NCBI GenBank assembly: GCA_013695335.1
Contig: JACDAR010000050.1
Location: 1-27,394 of the forward strand
Origin: Rubrobacter sp.
GTDB taxonomy: Bacteria > Actinomycetota > Rubrobacteria > Rubrobacterales > Rubrobacteraceae
DNA length: 27,394 nt
Direction: 5' to 3'
Below are positions 7,060 through 13,137 of this stretch, in pieces. Below the pieces are notes generated by a model that saw only the letters and a list, made by a program, of their open reading frames with translations, was not told the origin of the DNA and ran no database searches. Position numbers and translations under genes: made by a program. The number at the start of each line of letters is the position of its first letter. Within the stretch, counting starts at the first letter, position 1.

Positions 7060-8088
7060 GTGCCCCTGGAAAGGTTCTTCTTGGCCGTAGTCGTCTTGAC
7101 TTTGATCGCAACGCTGATCGTCGGTGGGTTGGCGCTGCTCGCGCAATTGGCCCGCGAGAGCCGCGGTGCGGAGATCACGCTTCTCACGGGCATTCTAGTG
7201 CTCTCGTTGCTCATCGGGGGCGCTGGGGTCTTCACGGGCCTTGGACTAGTGCTCATGGCGTCGGGGGGTGAGATCTCGTCCGGGGATCGCCTGGCTTTCG
7301 TGGGGGCTGGCGTGGCTGCCATCCTGGTGGGGATAGTCGGCGTCGCGTTGTGCGTGGCGCCGCTGCGGCGAATCATGGGCTTGCGGCTGAAACGCGAGTT
7401 CTGGGCTGACCCTCCGATCTTCTTCGCGCTGTGGCTGCTCGTGGTGGTGCTGGCGAACAACGCTGTGAGCTTCCTGATCTTCACCCAGGAACCGGACGTA
7501 ACCCAGCTATTCCCGAGCGGCAGGATCTCCCCGACCGCCGTGCTTACCAGCCAGCTTCCGTTCCTGGCCGTGGCCCTGGCTGGCGTCGGCCTTGGGGTCA
7601 GGCGGGGATTCCGTGAAGCCATGAATCGTCTCGGGTACGGCCCCATCACCCTGAAACAGCTCGGCATCGTGGTGGTGTTCGTCGCGGTGGCTTTCGGATT
7701 GTCAGTGGCCGCCGATGCCCTGTTCGGCGTCGTGCAGCCCGACCTTCACAAGACCGTCGGAGACCTCTCGGATAGCCTGTTCAACCCGAAAGGACTCGGC
7801 CCTGTCGCGGCTATTTTGTTCTCGCTCATGATCGGGGTCGGGGCCGCGCTTGGGGAGGAGACGCTGTTTCGGGGAGCTGTGCAACCGGTGCTGGGCATCC
7901 CGATCACGTCCATCCTCTTCGCCTCCATGCATATCCAGTACGGACCTTCCCTTTTGCTCGGGTACGTGTTCCTGCTCTCCATCGGCCTCGGACTGCTCCG
8001 CAAGCACATCAACACCACGGCCAGCTTCACAGCCCACGCCGGATACAACACCCTCGGGCTCTTGCTTACGTACTTTTTCAGCGGCTAG
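7060..8088 (+). CDS. CPBP family intramembrane metalloprotease
   Basis: 342 residues from GTG 7060, with about eight hydrophobic segments. The abortive-infection/CAAX-protease core is complete: GEETLFRG with Glu266, Glu267 and Arg271, the ASMHIQYG helix with His291, and FTAHAGYNT with His326 and Asn330. These are the metal and water ligands of CPBP glutamic/metallo-proteases such as Rce1. The N-terminal half is a long membrane region (about 100 residues longer than minimal CPBPs) of unknown role. Substrate is unknown; bacterial members act in peptide maturation, immunity or sigma-factor cascades. A second, shorter CPBP gene lies at 16764. Its stop overlaps the stop of the convergent GNAT gene. 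Confidence 0.88.
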   Translation: MPLERFFLAVVVLTLIATLIVGGLALLAQLARESRGAEITLLTGILVLSLLIGGAGVFTGLGLVLMASGGEISSGDRLAFVGAGVAAILVGIVGVALCVAPLRRIMGLRLKREFWADPPIFFALWLLVVVLANNAVSFLIFTQEPDVTQLFPSGRISPTAVLTSQLPFLAVALAGVGLGVRRGFREAMNRLGYGPITLKQLGIVVVFVAVAFGLSVAADALFGVVQPDLHKTVGDLSDSLFNPKGLGPVAAILFSLMIGVGAALGEETLFRGAVQPVLGIPITSILFASMHIQYGPSLLLGYVFLLSIGLGLLRKHINTTASFTAHAGYNTLGLLLTYFFSG

Positions 8089-8573
8089 GCCGGACGGCGC
8101 AGCATCAGCAGCCACTCCCTGCCGCCGGAGGCCATGCTGCCCCCGAAGGTGGTTGTGGATTCGAAGCCAGCTTTCAGATAGGCGCGGATCGCCCTCTCGT
8201 TGAATGCGGCGACCGTAAGCCTGAAGGCAGCTGGCGAGTAGCGTTCGCGGGCGAAGCGCAGGCCAGCGTCCACGAAGGAGGGGCCGATCCCCTTTCCCGT
8301 GAGATCCGGCCTCATTCCGAGCCCGATGTCCAGCGCATCGCCGCCGTAGAGGCCGAGGGTTCTTCCCTCTGTTATCTGGGCGTCCTCACCGAAGCAAAAG
8401 TATCCGGCAAGCTCGCCGTCCTCGTCAAAGACAGAGTGATAATCGAAGCGTTCGTCGAGGAGCGCGGGCACGGCTGCCGGGTCGCCGTCGTATATCGCGT
8501 ACGGTTCGGGGTAATGCCAACCCGAGATCTCACGGGCGTCGTGCTCCGTGATGGGATGGAGGGTGAAGCGCAA
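8085..8573 (-). CDS. GNAT family N-acetyltransferase
   Basis: 162 residues. The fold is clear from LHPITEHDAREISGWHYPEPY at the N-terminus, ELAGYFCFGEDA on the central strands, and DIGLGMRPDLTGKGIGPSFVDAGLRFARE, whose R-x-x-x-x-G-x-G segment is the acetyl-CoA pyrophosphate-binding motif A. The C-terminal RLTVAAFNERAIRAYLKAGFEST is motif B. The N-terminal block resembles the RimJ/RimL-like or small-molecule subgroup; the acceptor is unknown. The start is TTG 8573, seven codons after the XRE stop in the same frame, with no good ribosome site, so translation probably depends on the upstream gene. Confidence 0.85.
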   Translation of the reverse strand: MRFTLHPITEHDAREISGWHYPEPYAIYDGDPAAVPALLDERFDYHSVFDEDGELAGYFCFGEDAQITEGRTLGLYGGDALDIGLGMRPDLTGKGIGPSFVDAGLRFARERYSPAAFRLTVAAFNERAIRAYLKAGFESTTTFGGSMASGGREWLLMLRRPA

Positions 8574-8591
8574 ACCAGGGTGGACGTCGTA

Positions 8592-8891
8592 CTAGGCGGC
8601 CAGGGAGTCTGCGACCGGGATGACCGGCGCGGGCTCAAGGGCGAAGGCGATGCGGACGAGAAGCTCGCTCACCTCGATGCCGAGGCCGCCAGCGATGCTC
8701 TCGAGGACTTTGGAGGATGGATCTTTCTCGCCGCGTTCGATCTCAGCCAGGTACGAAACCGAGACGTGTGCGCCCTCCGCGACCTGCTTGAGGGTGAGGC
8801 CCTGCTCGTTCCTCTCCGCGCGCAGCGTTCCGCCGATGGTGGAAAGGAGGTCCCCGGTGCGCCCCTGCGGGCGGATATCCACGGTCTTCAT
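8592..8891 (-). CDS. XRE-family regulator, ClgR-like
   Basis: 99 residues. An XRE helix-turn-helix fills residues about 20-80: IGGTLRAERNEQGLTLKQVA, then HVSVSYLAEIERGEKDPSSK and VLESIAGGLGIEVSELL. The wording of the recognition helix and of ERGEKDPSSKVLESI is very close to actinobacterial ClgR and related regulators, which activate clp protease and stress genes. A short hydrophobic-acidic tail follows. Its own promoter sits over the end of the endonuclease IV gene and appears leaderless. It is followed by an acetyltransferase gene 18 bases downstream. ClgR orthology is an inference; ClgR-like genes exist in several copies in some actinobacteria. Confidence 0.8.
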   Translation of the reverse strand: MKTVDIRPQGRTGDLLSTIGGTLRAERNEQGLTLKQVAEGAHVSVSYLAEIERGEKDPSSKVLESIAGGLGIEVSELLVRIAFALEPAPVIPVADSLAA

Positions 8892-8899
8892 AGCTGGAT

Positions 8900-8927
8900 T
8901 TTATACCCCATTCGGCGCCAAGGGCAA
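8900..8927 (-). promoter_or_regulatory. Promoter of the ClgR-like gene (leaderless)
   Basis: On the minus strand TTGCCC (8927-8922), 16 bases, then TATAAA (8905-8900). Eight bases separate the -10 from ATG 8891, so the transcript should start at or next to the start codon; no ribosome site is present. The -10 box includes the TAA stop codon of endonuclease IV (8903-8901). Confidence 0.6.
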
Positions 8928-9779
8928 CCCACCGGCCAGTTCCTTGACCAGCCGCATCTGATCCAGGTCCACATCAGGCGTCCCGTAGGGCGTCTCCATC
9001 ACCACGGGAATACCCGCAAGCGCCGCGAAAAATCCGGGCAATGACTCCCGTGGGATCTCACCCTCACCGATCCTGCGGTGCCCGTCCCTGTGGCTCCCCA
9101 TCCCGTTCTTCGCGTCGTTGAGGTGGATCAGGGCGACGGAATCTCCCATCTTCCCCCGAAGCTCCTCCCCCACCGCTTTCGCGCTCTCAGGCGTCGAAAG
9201 ATCGTAGCCTGCGGCGTGGGCGTGGCAGGTATCCACGCAAGCCCGCGCCCCGGCCCTGCGGGCAACTTCCGCCAGCGTGTCGAACGTGGAGCAAAGCTGG
9301 GTCCCTGCGCCGACCGAGTTCTCGACCACTGGCTCAGCCACGCGGCCCGAAGCCCCAGCGTATCCAGCCGCCAGTTCGCGCGCGAGGTCCAGTCCTTCGA
9401 CCAGCCGGTCCATCCCCACTCCCTCCCCTTCGCCGCCGTGGCTCCCGGAATGCACGACGACGAGATGCGCCCCGACCTCACCTGCCGCCACGAGTTCGCG
9501 GGCGAGGGTCCGGGCGGAGCGTTCGCGGTGGTCCGGGTCAGGTGAAGCCAGGTTGATCAGATACTTCGCATGAACCACGACGGGCCAGATGCCAGCCTCC
9601 ACCGTCCCACTAGCAAAATCCTCAGCGTCGGCCCGCAGCGTCGGGTCGGCCCAGCCCTGGGGGTTGGAGACGAATATCTGCACGGTCTCGCAGCCCAGGG
9701 TCTCGATGGTAGCCAGCGTCTTCTTCAACCCGCCGGAGGTCGGCAGGTGGCGTCCTATCCTGTTTGTTCGATCAGGCAT
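8901..9779 (-). CDS. nfo: Endonuclease IV (deoxyribonuclease IV)
   Basis: 292 residues, usual for the family. This AP endonuclease cleaves DNA 5' of abasic sites in base-excision repair. All nine zinc ligands known from E. coli Nfo can be matched: His70 (VVVHAKY), His110 (VVVHSGSH), Glu153 (PVVENSVGAG), Asp183 and His186 (VDTCHAH), His219 (ALIHLNDAK), Asp232 and His234 (HRDGHRRIGEG) and Glu262 (METP). The frame remains open upstream to 10217 across an unrelated plus-strand gene, but family similarity begins at MPDRTNRIGRHL, so ATG 9779 is the start. TATACA stands nine bases upstream, with no ribosome site. The divergent gene at 9894 shares the intergenic region. Confidence 0.96.
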   Translation of the reverse strand: MPDRTNRIGRHLPTSGGLKKTLATIETLGCETVQIFVSNPQGWADPTLRADAEDFASGTVEAGIWPVVVHAKYLINLASPDPDHRERSARTLARELVAAGEVGAHLVVVHSGSHGGEGEGVGMDRLVEGLDLARELAAGYAGASGRVAEPVVENSVGAGTQLCSTFDTLAEVARRAGARACVDTCHAHAAGYDLSTPESAKAVGEELRGKMGDSVALIHLNDAKNGMGSHRDGHRRIGEGEIPRESLPGFFAALAGIPVVMETPYGTPDVDLDQMRLVKELAGGLPLAPNGV

Positions 9780-9788
9780 GGCGCGGAT

Positions 9789-9794
9789 TGTATA
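9789..9794 (-). promoter_or_regulatory. -10 element of nfo (leaderless)
   Basis: On the minus strand TATACA ends nine bases before ATG 9779. No ribosome site lies between them. No good -35 is visible at the expected distance. Confidence 0.5.
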
Positions 9795-9805
9795 AGCTCT
9801 CCGCC

Positions 9806-9834
9806 GGAAACGTTGTGAAGGATATAATCGTAAT
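9806..9834 (+). promoter_or_regulatory. Promoter of the 9894 gene
   Basis: TATAAT at 9823-9828 is a perfect -10. No housekeeping -35 lies 17 bases upstream. GGAAAC at 9806-9811 followed after 17 bases by CGTAAT (9829-9834) could alternatively be read as an ECF-sigma promoter. Either would give a leader of about 60 bases. Confidence 0.45.
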
Positions 9835-9893
9835 GAACTGACAGGCTGAAATGCTGAACGCCGACAGACCAGAACATGGAGGAACCGAACAAC

Positions 9894-10349
9894 ATGGCAC
9901 TCGAAGGCAAAATCGCAAAGATCCTCGGCAACAACGAAGTCGTCATAAACCGTGGCAGCGCCCAGGGCGTTCGCCAGGGGATGCGCTTCGAGATATTCTC
10001 GCCGGACGGCGAAGAGGTCTGGGACCCGGATACCGGCGAGACCCTCGGCACCGTCGAGGACGTGAAGGCCCGCGCCGAGGTGACCGAGGTCAAGGACCGG
10101 CTGGCGGTCGCCCGTTTGCTGAACGCGGGCCCGCAGGCCGGGGCGATGGACCTCGGCGACATGCAGGAGAACCTTCAGCGCATGTTCGGGCAGATGTTCG
10201 GCGACGGCAACGTCCACATCCAGGGCTTCGGAATGGGAGGCCCCTCCGACGAGGGTGACGACGACCTGGAAAGCGTGCTCGGCGGGCCGCTTCAGGATCT
10301 CTCCAAAGTCCAGGTCGGGGATGCGGCCCGTGAGGTAAAGGGCCGCTAG
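9894..10349 (+). CDS. Small acidic protein with a FlgT-C-like beta domain, function unknown
   Basis: 151 residues from ATG 9894. GGAGG at 9878-9882 supports this start over ATG 9876, which has no ribosome site upstream. Residues 1-75 form alternating short strands (GKIAKILGNNEVVINRGSAQ, VRQGMRFEIFSPDGEEV, TGETLGTVEDVKARAEVTEV, RLAVARLL). This pattern, in which a Gly-rich turn follows an INRG motif, resembles the small beta domain of FlgT C-termini and related bacterial proteins. The rest is a low-complexity Met, Gly and Asp-rich linker (MFGQMFGDGNVHIQGFGMGG, DEGDDD). There is no signal peptide. The role is unknown. It is followed by a rhomboid protease gene. Confidence 0.65.
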   Translation: MALEGKIAKILGNNEVVINRGSAQGVRQGMRFEIFSPDGEEVWDPDTGETLGTVEDVKARAEVTEVKDRLAVARLLNAGPQAGAMDLGDMQENLQRMFGQMFGDGNVHIQGFGMGGPSDEGDDDLESVLGGPLQDLSKVQVGDAAREVKGR

Positions 10350-10377
10350 AAAATCTCCGGCTGAGCTTCAGAATTCC

Positions 10378-11070
10378 TTGCGGGATCTCGCGCGCCTCCC
10401 TGTGACTTTCTCCCTGATACTGGCCTGCGTGCTGGTATACGCTGGGGTGATGGCCGTGGGCGTTGCTTCCGGCATCCCGTGGAACGTGGTGTTCGTGACG
10501 CAGCCGCCCGAGATCCTCATCAAAGGCTCGCTGGCGCCCGCGCTCGTGGCCCAGGGGCAGGTCTGGCGGCTGGTAACGAGCATGTTCCTGCACTCTGGCC
10601 TCACGCACCTGGCGCTCAACATGATCTCGCTGTACTTCCTCGGCTACTTCGCCGAGTTGACGTTCGGACGTGGGCGCTTCCTGGCCCTGTACGTCCTGAG
10701 CGGGCTCTCAGGGGGGATCGCCTACCTGTACTTCGGGGGGTTCGATGGCTCGGCGGTCGGGGCTTCCGGGGCCATCTTCGGCATCCTCGGCGGCGTACTC
10801 GGCTTCGCGGCCAGGCGCGGGTCTTTCTCCTGGCAGAACCCCGTGATCCGGCAGCTCCTCCTCCTGCTTGCCTTCAACCTGCTAGTCGGGGCTTCGATTC
10901 CGAACATCAGCATCACGGCGCACGTCGGCGGCCTCGTGGGCGGAGCGGCTTTCGGGTGGCTCGCAACCCCGACAATCTACTCCGAGAAAGGGCCGCACGC
11001 CGGGATTCCCGTAGCGATACTGCTCGGCTTGGAGGCGCTGCTCCTGGCAGCCTGGTTCGTCCTGCTCTGA
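10378..11070 (+). CDS. Rhomboid family intramembrane serine protease
   Basis: 230 residues with six to seven hydrophobic helices. The loop-TM2 motif FLHSGLTHLALNMISLYFLG carries the His-x4-His-x3-Asn pattern. The catalytic serine is Ser130 in GASGAIFGILGG and the catalytic histidine is His182 in ITAHVGGLVGG. The Ser-His dyad and both oxyanion-region residues are therefore present. The start is TTG 10378; it is uncertain, since no ribosome site is obvious and GTG 10402 is also possible. Substrates are unknown. It ends three bases from the convergent ZIP transporter stop. Confidence 0.92.
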   Translation: MRDLARLPVTFSLILACVLVYAGVMAVGVASGIPWNVVFVTQPPEILIKGSLAPALVAQGQVWRLVTSMFLHSGLTHLALNMISLYFLGYFAELTFGRGRFLALYVLSGLSGGIAYLYFGGFDGSAVGASGAIFGILGGVLGFAARRGSFSWQNPVIRQLLLLLAFNLLVGASIPNISITAHVGGLVGGAAFGWLATPTIYSEKGPHAGIPVAILLGLEALLLAAWFVLL

Positions 11071-11073
11071 CGC

Positions 11074-11799
11074 TCAATCACCCAGGAAGGTCATCAGGCT
11101 GATGGTGGTCGCGACGAGGGTCGCGGCGAAGATCACACCAGTCGTCCTGCTCGGGTACTCCGCTCGGGTCTCTGGCAGCAGATGGGCCGCGCCCACGTAT
11201 GCCAGCACGCCGCCTGCCGCTCCGGTTAGTAGTCCGAGGGCGCCCGCGCCCGGCGCGGGAAGCAGAATCGTTAGCCCCGCCGCCACGGGGATGGCGAGCG
11301 CCAGGGCGACTGTCGTCCCCGCGATCCTTGCGCCTGTGGCGTGCGCGGCAACGAGCACGGCGGCGAGCGAGATCCCCACAGGCACCTGATGCACCAGGAT
11401 TCCGAGGCCGACGATCCAGGACGTGACAGACTCCGACGTCGCCCCGACACCGAGTACGAAGCCGTCTGAGAGGTTGTGTATCGCCAAACCCAGAACGAAA
11501 GGGCCAAGCGTGTGCTTGTGCGCAGGCTCCTCGGTTGAGTGATGCGTGTGTACGCGGAACAGCGATTCTGTCAGGAACAGCAGCACGAAGCCAGCCACGA
11601 AACCGGAGATCGCAGGCTCCGCCGCTATCTCCAACCCTTCGGGGAAGAGATCCGCGAACGCGAGGGAGAGCAATATCCCTGCGGCTGCGGCGGTCGCATA
11701 TGATCGTCCCCTGACCCCGAGTTCCCTGCCGAACAGCGCGAGCAGGCTCGCCAGCGAGAATCCGGCGGCGGCGAGCGCAGACATCAAGATTGCCGTCAC
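11074..11799 (-). CDS. ZIP family divalent metal transporter
   Basis: 241 residues, eight predicted helices. The TM4 signature HNLSDG (108-113) and the TM5 signature HQVPVG (137-142; the canonical Glu is Gln here) form the ZIP transport site. A cytoplasmic His-rich loop (VHTHHS...HKH, residues 83-96) precedes TM4, as in many zinc or iron importers. The start is GTG 11799: it overlaps the fur stop as GTGA, and GGAGGG stands nine bases upstream inside fur. A TTG at 11820 would lengthen the overlap. Co-transcription with a Fur-type regulator points to import of zinc or iron under metal repression. Confidence 0.92.
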   Translation of the reverse strand: MTAILMSALAAAGFSLASLLALFGRELGVRGRSYATAAAAGILLSLAFADLFPEGLEIAAEPAISGFVAGFVLLFLTESLFRVHTHHSTEEPAHKHTLGPFVLGLAIHNLSDGFVLGVGATSESVTSWIVGLGILVHQVPVGISLAAVLVAAHATGARIAGTTVALALAIPVAAGLTILLPAPGAGALGLLTGAAGGVLAYVGAAHLLPETRAEYPSRTTGVIFAATLVATTISLMTFLGD

Positions 11800-12200
11800 C
11801 GCCGCCCACCCTCCACGCAACCGGCACAGCGCCCATATACCTCCAGGCTGTGCGCGTTGACCTCGAAGCCCATGTTCGTGAGCGAACGGGTGTCAACGGG
11901 ACATTCCTCGAACTCGGAGACGCCGCCGCACGACTCGCAGATCATGTGGTGATGATGGTCTTCTGCCAGCTCGTAGCGGGGACCGGCGCCGAGATCCAAC
12001 CTCCTCACCAGCCCTGTCTCGCACAGGAGATCCAGGGTCCTGTACATGGTCACCAACCCCACACCGGGACACCGCCCCCGCAACTCCTCCATGCTCTGAT
12101 GCTGCTCCGCCGACAACGCCTCAAGAACAGCCAGCCGCTGCGGCGTGGCCTTGTATCCCAACCCCCGCAGCTTCCCTACCGTTGTTTCCAGACTAGCCAT
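11796..12200 (-). CDS. Fur-family metalloregulator (Fur or Zur type)
   Basis: 134 residues. The N-terminal winged helix reads GYKATPQRLAVLEALSAEQH, then VGLVTMYRTLDLLCETGLV (recognition helix) and a wing. The metal domain contains Asp-His-His-His-His (81-85) and two Cys-x2-Cys pairs (Cys88-Cys91, Cys125-Cys128) for the structural zinc. Length and layout are typical. The gene overlaps a ZIP transporter and has a Fur-box-like palindrome just upstream, which suggests autoregulation together with the transporter. Whether it senses zinc, iron or manganese cannot be told from the sequence; pairing with ZIP makes zinc slightly more likely. Confidence 0.93.
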   Translation of the reverse strand: MASLETTVGKLRGLGYKATPQRLAVLEALSAEQHQSMEELRGRCPGVGLVTMYRTLDLLCETGLVRRLDLGAGPRYELAEDHHHHMICESCGGVSEFEECPVDTRSLTNMGFEVNAHSLEVYGRCAGCVEGGRR

Positions 12201-12214
12201 CCCGCTCCATTAGA

Positions 12215-12229
12215 TGAAAATATTTTTCA
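12215..12229. promoter_or_regulatory. Fur-type operator upstream of fur-zip
   Basis: TGAAAATATTTTTCA is a 6-3-6 perfect palindrome, or 7-1-7 with one mismatch. It agrees at 11 of 14 positions with the classic Fur-type box TGATAATNATTATCA. It lies 15 bases upstream of the fur start, where a bound repressor would cover the promoter. It is the most AT-rich stretch nearby. Confidence 0.65.
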
Positions 12230-12289
12230 ATTACGTACAGAGTGATAGCAGGGAGCATGGGGAACGTCAAGCGGATATCGGGGGTGTGG

Positions 12290-13129
12290 CTAGTCGGAGG
12301 GGGTGCGTCGTTTGCGGGAGCCTGAGTGGCGGAGGAACAGGATCATGGCGAAGCCAAGCGCGAGGACGCTGCTCACGAACAGGTTGCCCCTGATGGTGCC
12401 GCCGATGATGAAGGCAGGGTCTACGCGCAGCGTCTCGACGAAGAAGCGGCCGACGGAGTAGAGGCTCACGTACAGCAGGAAAACGTCCCCGTTCTTCAGC
12501 CTACCGGCGAAGCGCCTGGCTACCCAGAGCAGGGTGAGGGCGACAAGCAGGTTCCAGACCGACTCGTAGAAGAACGTGGGGTGGAAGGCTTCGGCGTCGG
12601 CGTAGCCTGTTGGGCGGTTCTCCGGGGCTATACGGATTCCCCAGGGGAGATCCGTCGGGCGTCCGAAGAGTTCCTGGTTGAAGTAGTTTCCCCAGCGACC
12701 GATAGCCTGTCCGATGGCGAGCCCCGGGGCAGCGGCGTCAGCGAAGGCGAAAGGGCTCACGCCGCGGAAGCGGCTGAAGATCAGGAGCCCGATAAAGCCC
12801 CCGATGACTGCGCCGTAGATCCCGAGCCCGCCGTTCCAGACCGCGAATACGTCGGGGAAGGGATCGCTGGAGTACAGTTCCCAGTCGGTGGCAAGGTGGT
12901 AGGCCCGCGCACCGATGAAGCCGGGGATTACCAGGAAGATGAGCGAGTCCAGGGCGAGTTCCGATTCGTAGCCTTTTCTCGCCAGCTCGCGCGCCGTGAT
13001 CCAGGTTCCCGCCACGATGCCGAGCACGATTGAGAGGCTGTAGTAACGGAAAACTAGCGGTCCCAGCTCGAAGATTATCGGCGAAGGCGGGCTTGGCAGC
13101 GAGAGGAGCAACGCGTGGAACATAGGCAT
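12290..13129 (-). CDS. lgt: Prolipoprotein diacylglyceryl transferase
   Basis: 279 residues, seven hydrophobic helices. Lgt transfers diacylglyceryl from phosphatidylglycerol to the lipobox cysteine of prolipoproteins. The diagnostic GRWGNYFNQELFGRPT begins at residue 144 (Arg145, Asn148). Other Lgt blocks are IIFELGPLVFRYYSL near the N-terminus, VWNGGLGIYGAVIGG, FHPTFFYESVWNL and GRFFVETLRVDP. ATG 13129 is used; ATG 13123, two codons later, has better spacing from GGGGG and may be the true start. It begins nine bases after the PBP2 stop, so envelope synthesis and lipoprotein modification share an operon here. Confidence 0.96.
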   Translation of the reverse strand: MPMFHALLLSLPSPPSPIIFELGPLVFRYYSLSIVLGIVAGTWITARELARKGYESELALDSLIFLVIPGFIGARAYHLATDWELYSSDPFPDVFAVWNGGLGIYGAVIGGFIGLLIFSRFRGVSPFAFADAAAPGLAIGQAIGRWGNYFNQELFGRPTDLPWGIRIAPENRPTGYADAEAFHPTFFYESVWNLLVALTLLWVARRFAGRLKNGDVFLLYVSLYSVGRFFVETLRVDPAFIIGGTIRGNLFVSSVLALGFAMILFLRHSGSRKRRTPSD

Positions 13130-13137
13130 ACCCCCGC

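Noticed and set aside
9780..10217. 146-codon upstream extension of the endonuclease IV frame
   Set aside because: It lies opposite the 9894 gene, has no similarity to Nfo, and Nfo proteins begin at the chosen ATG.
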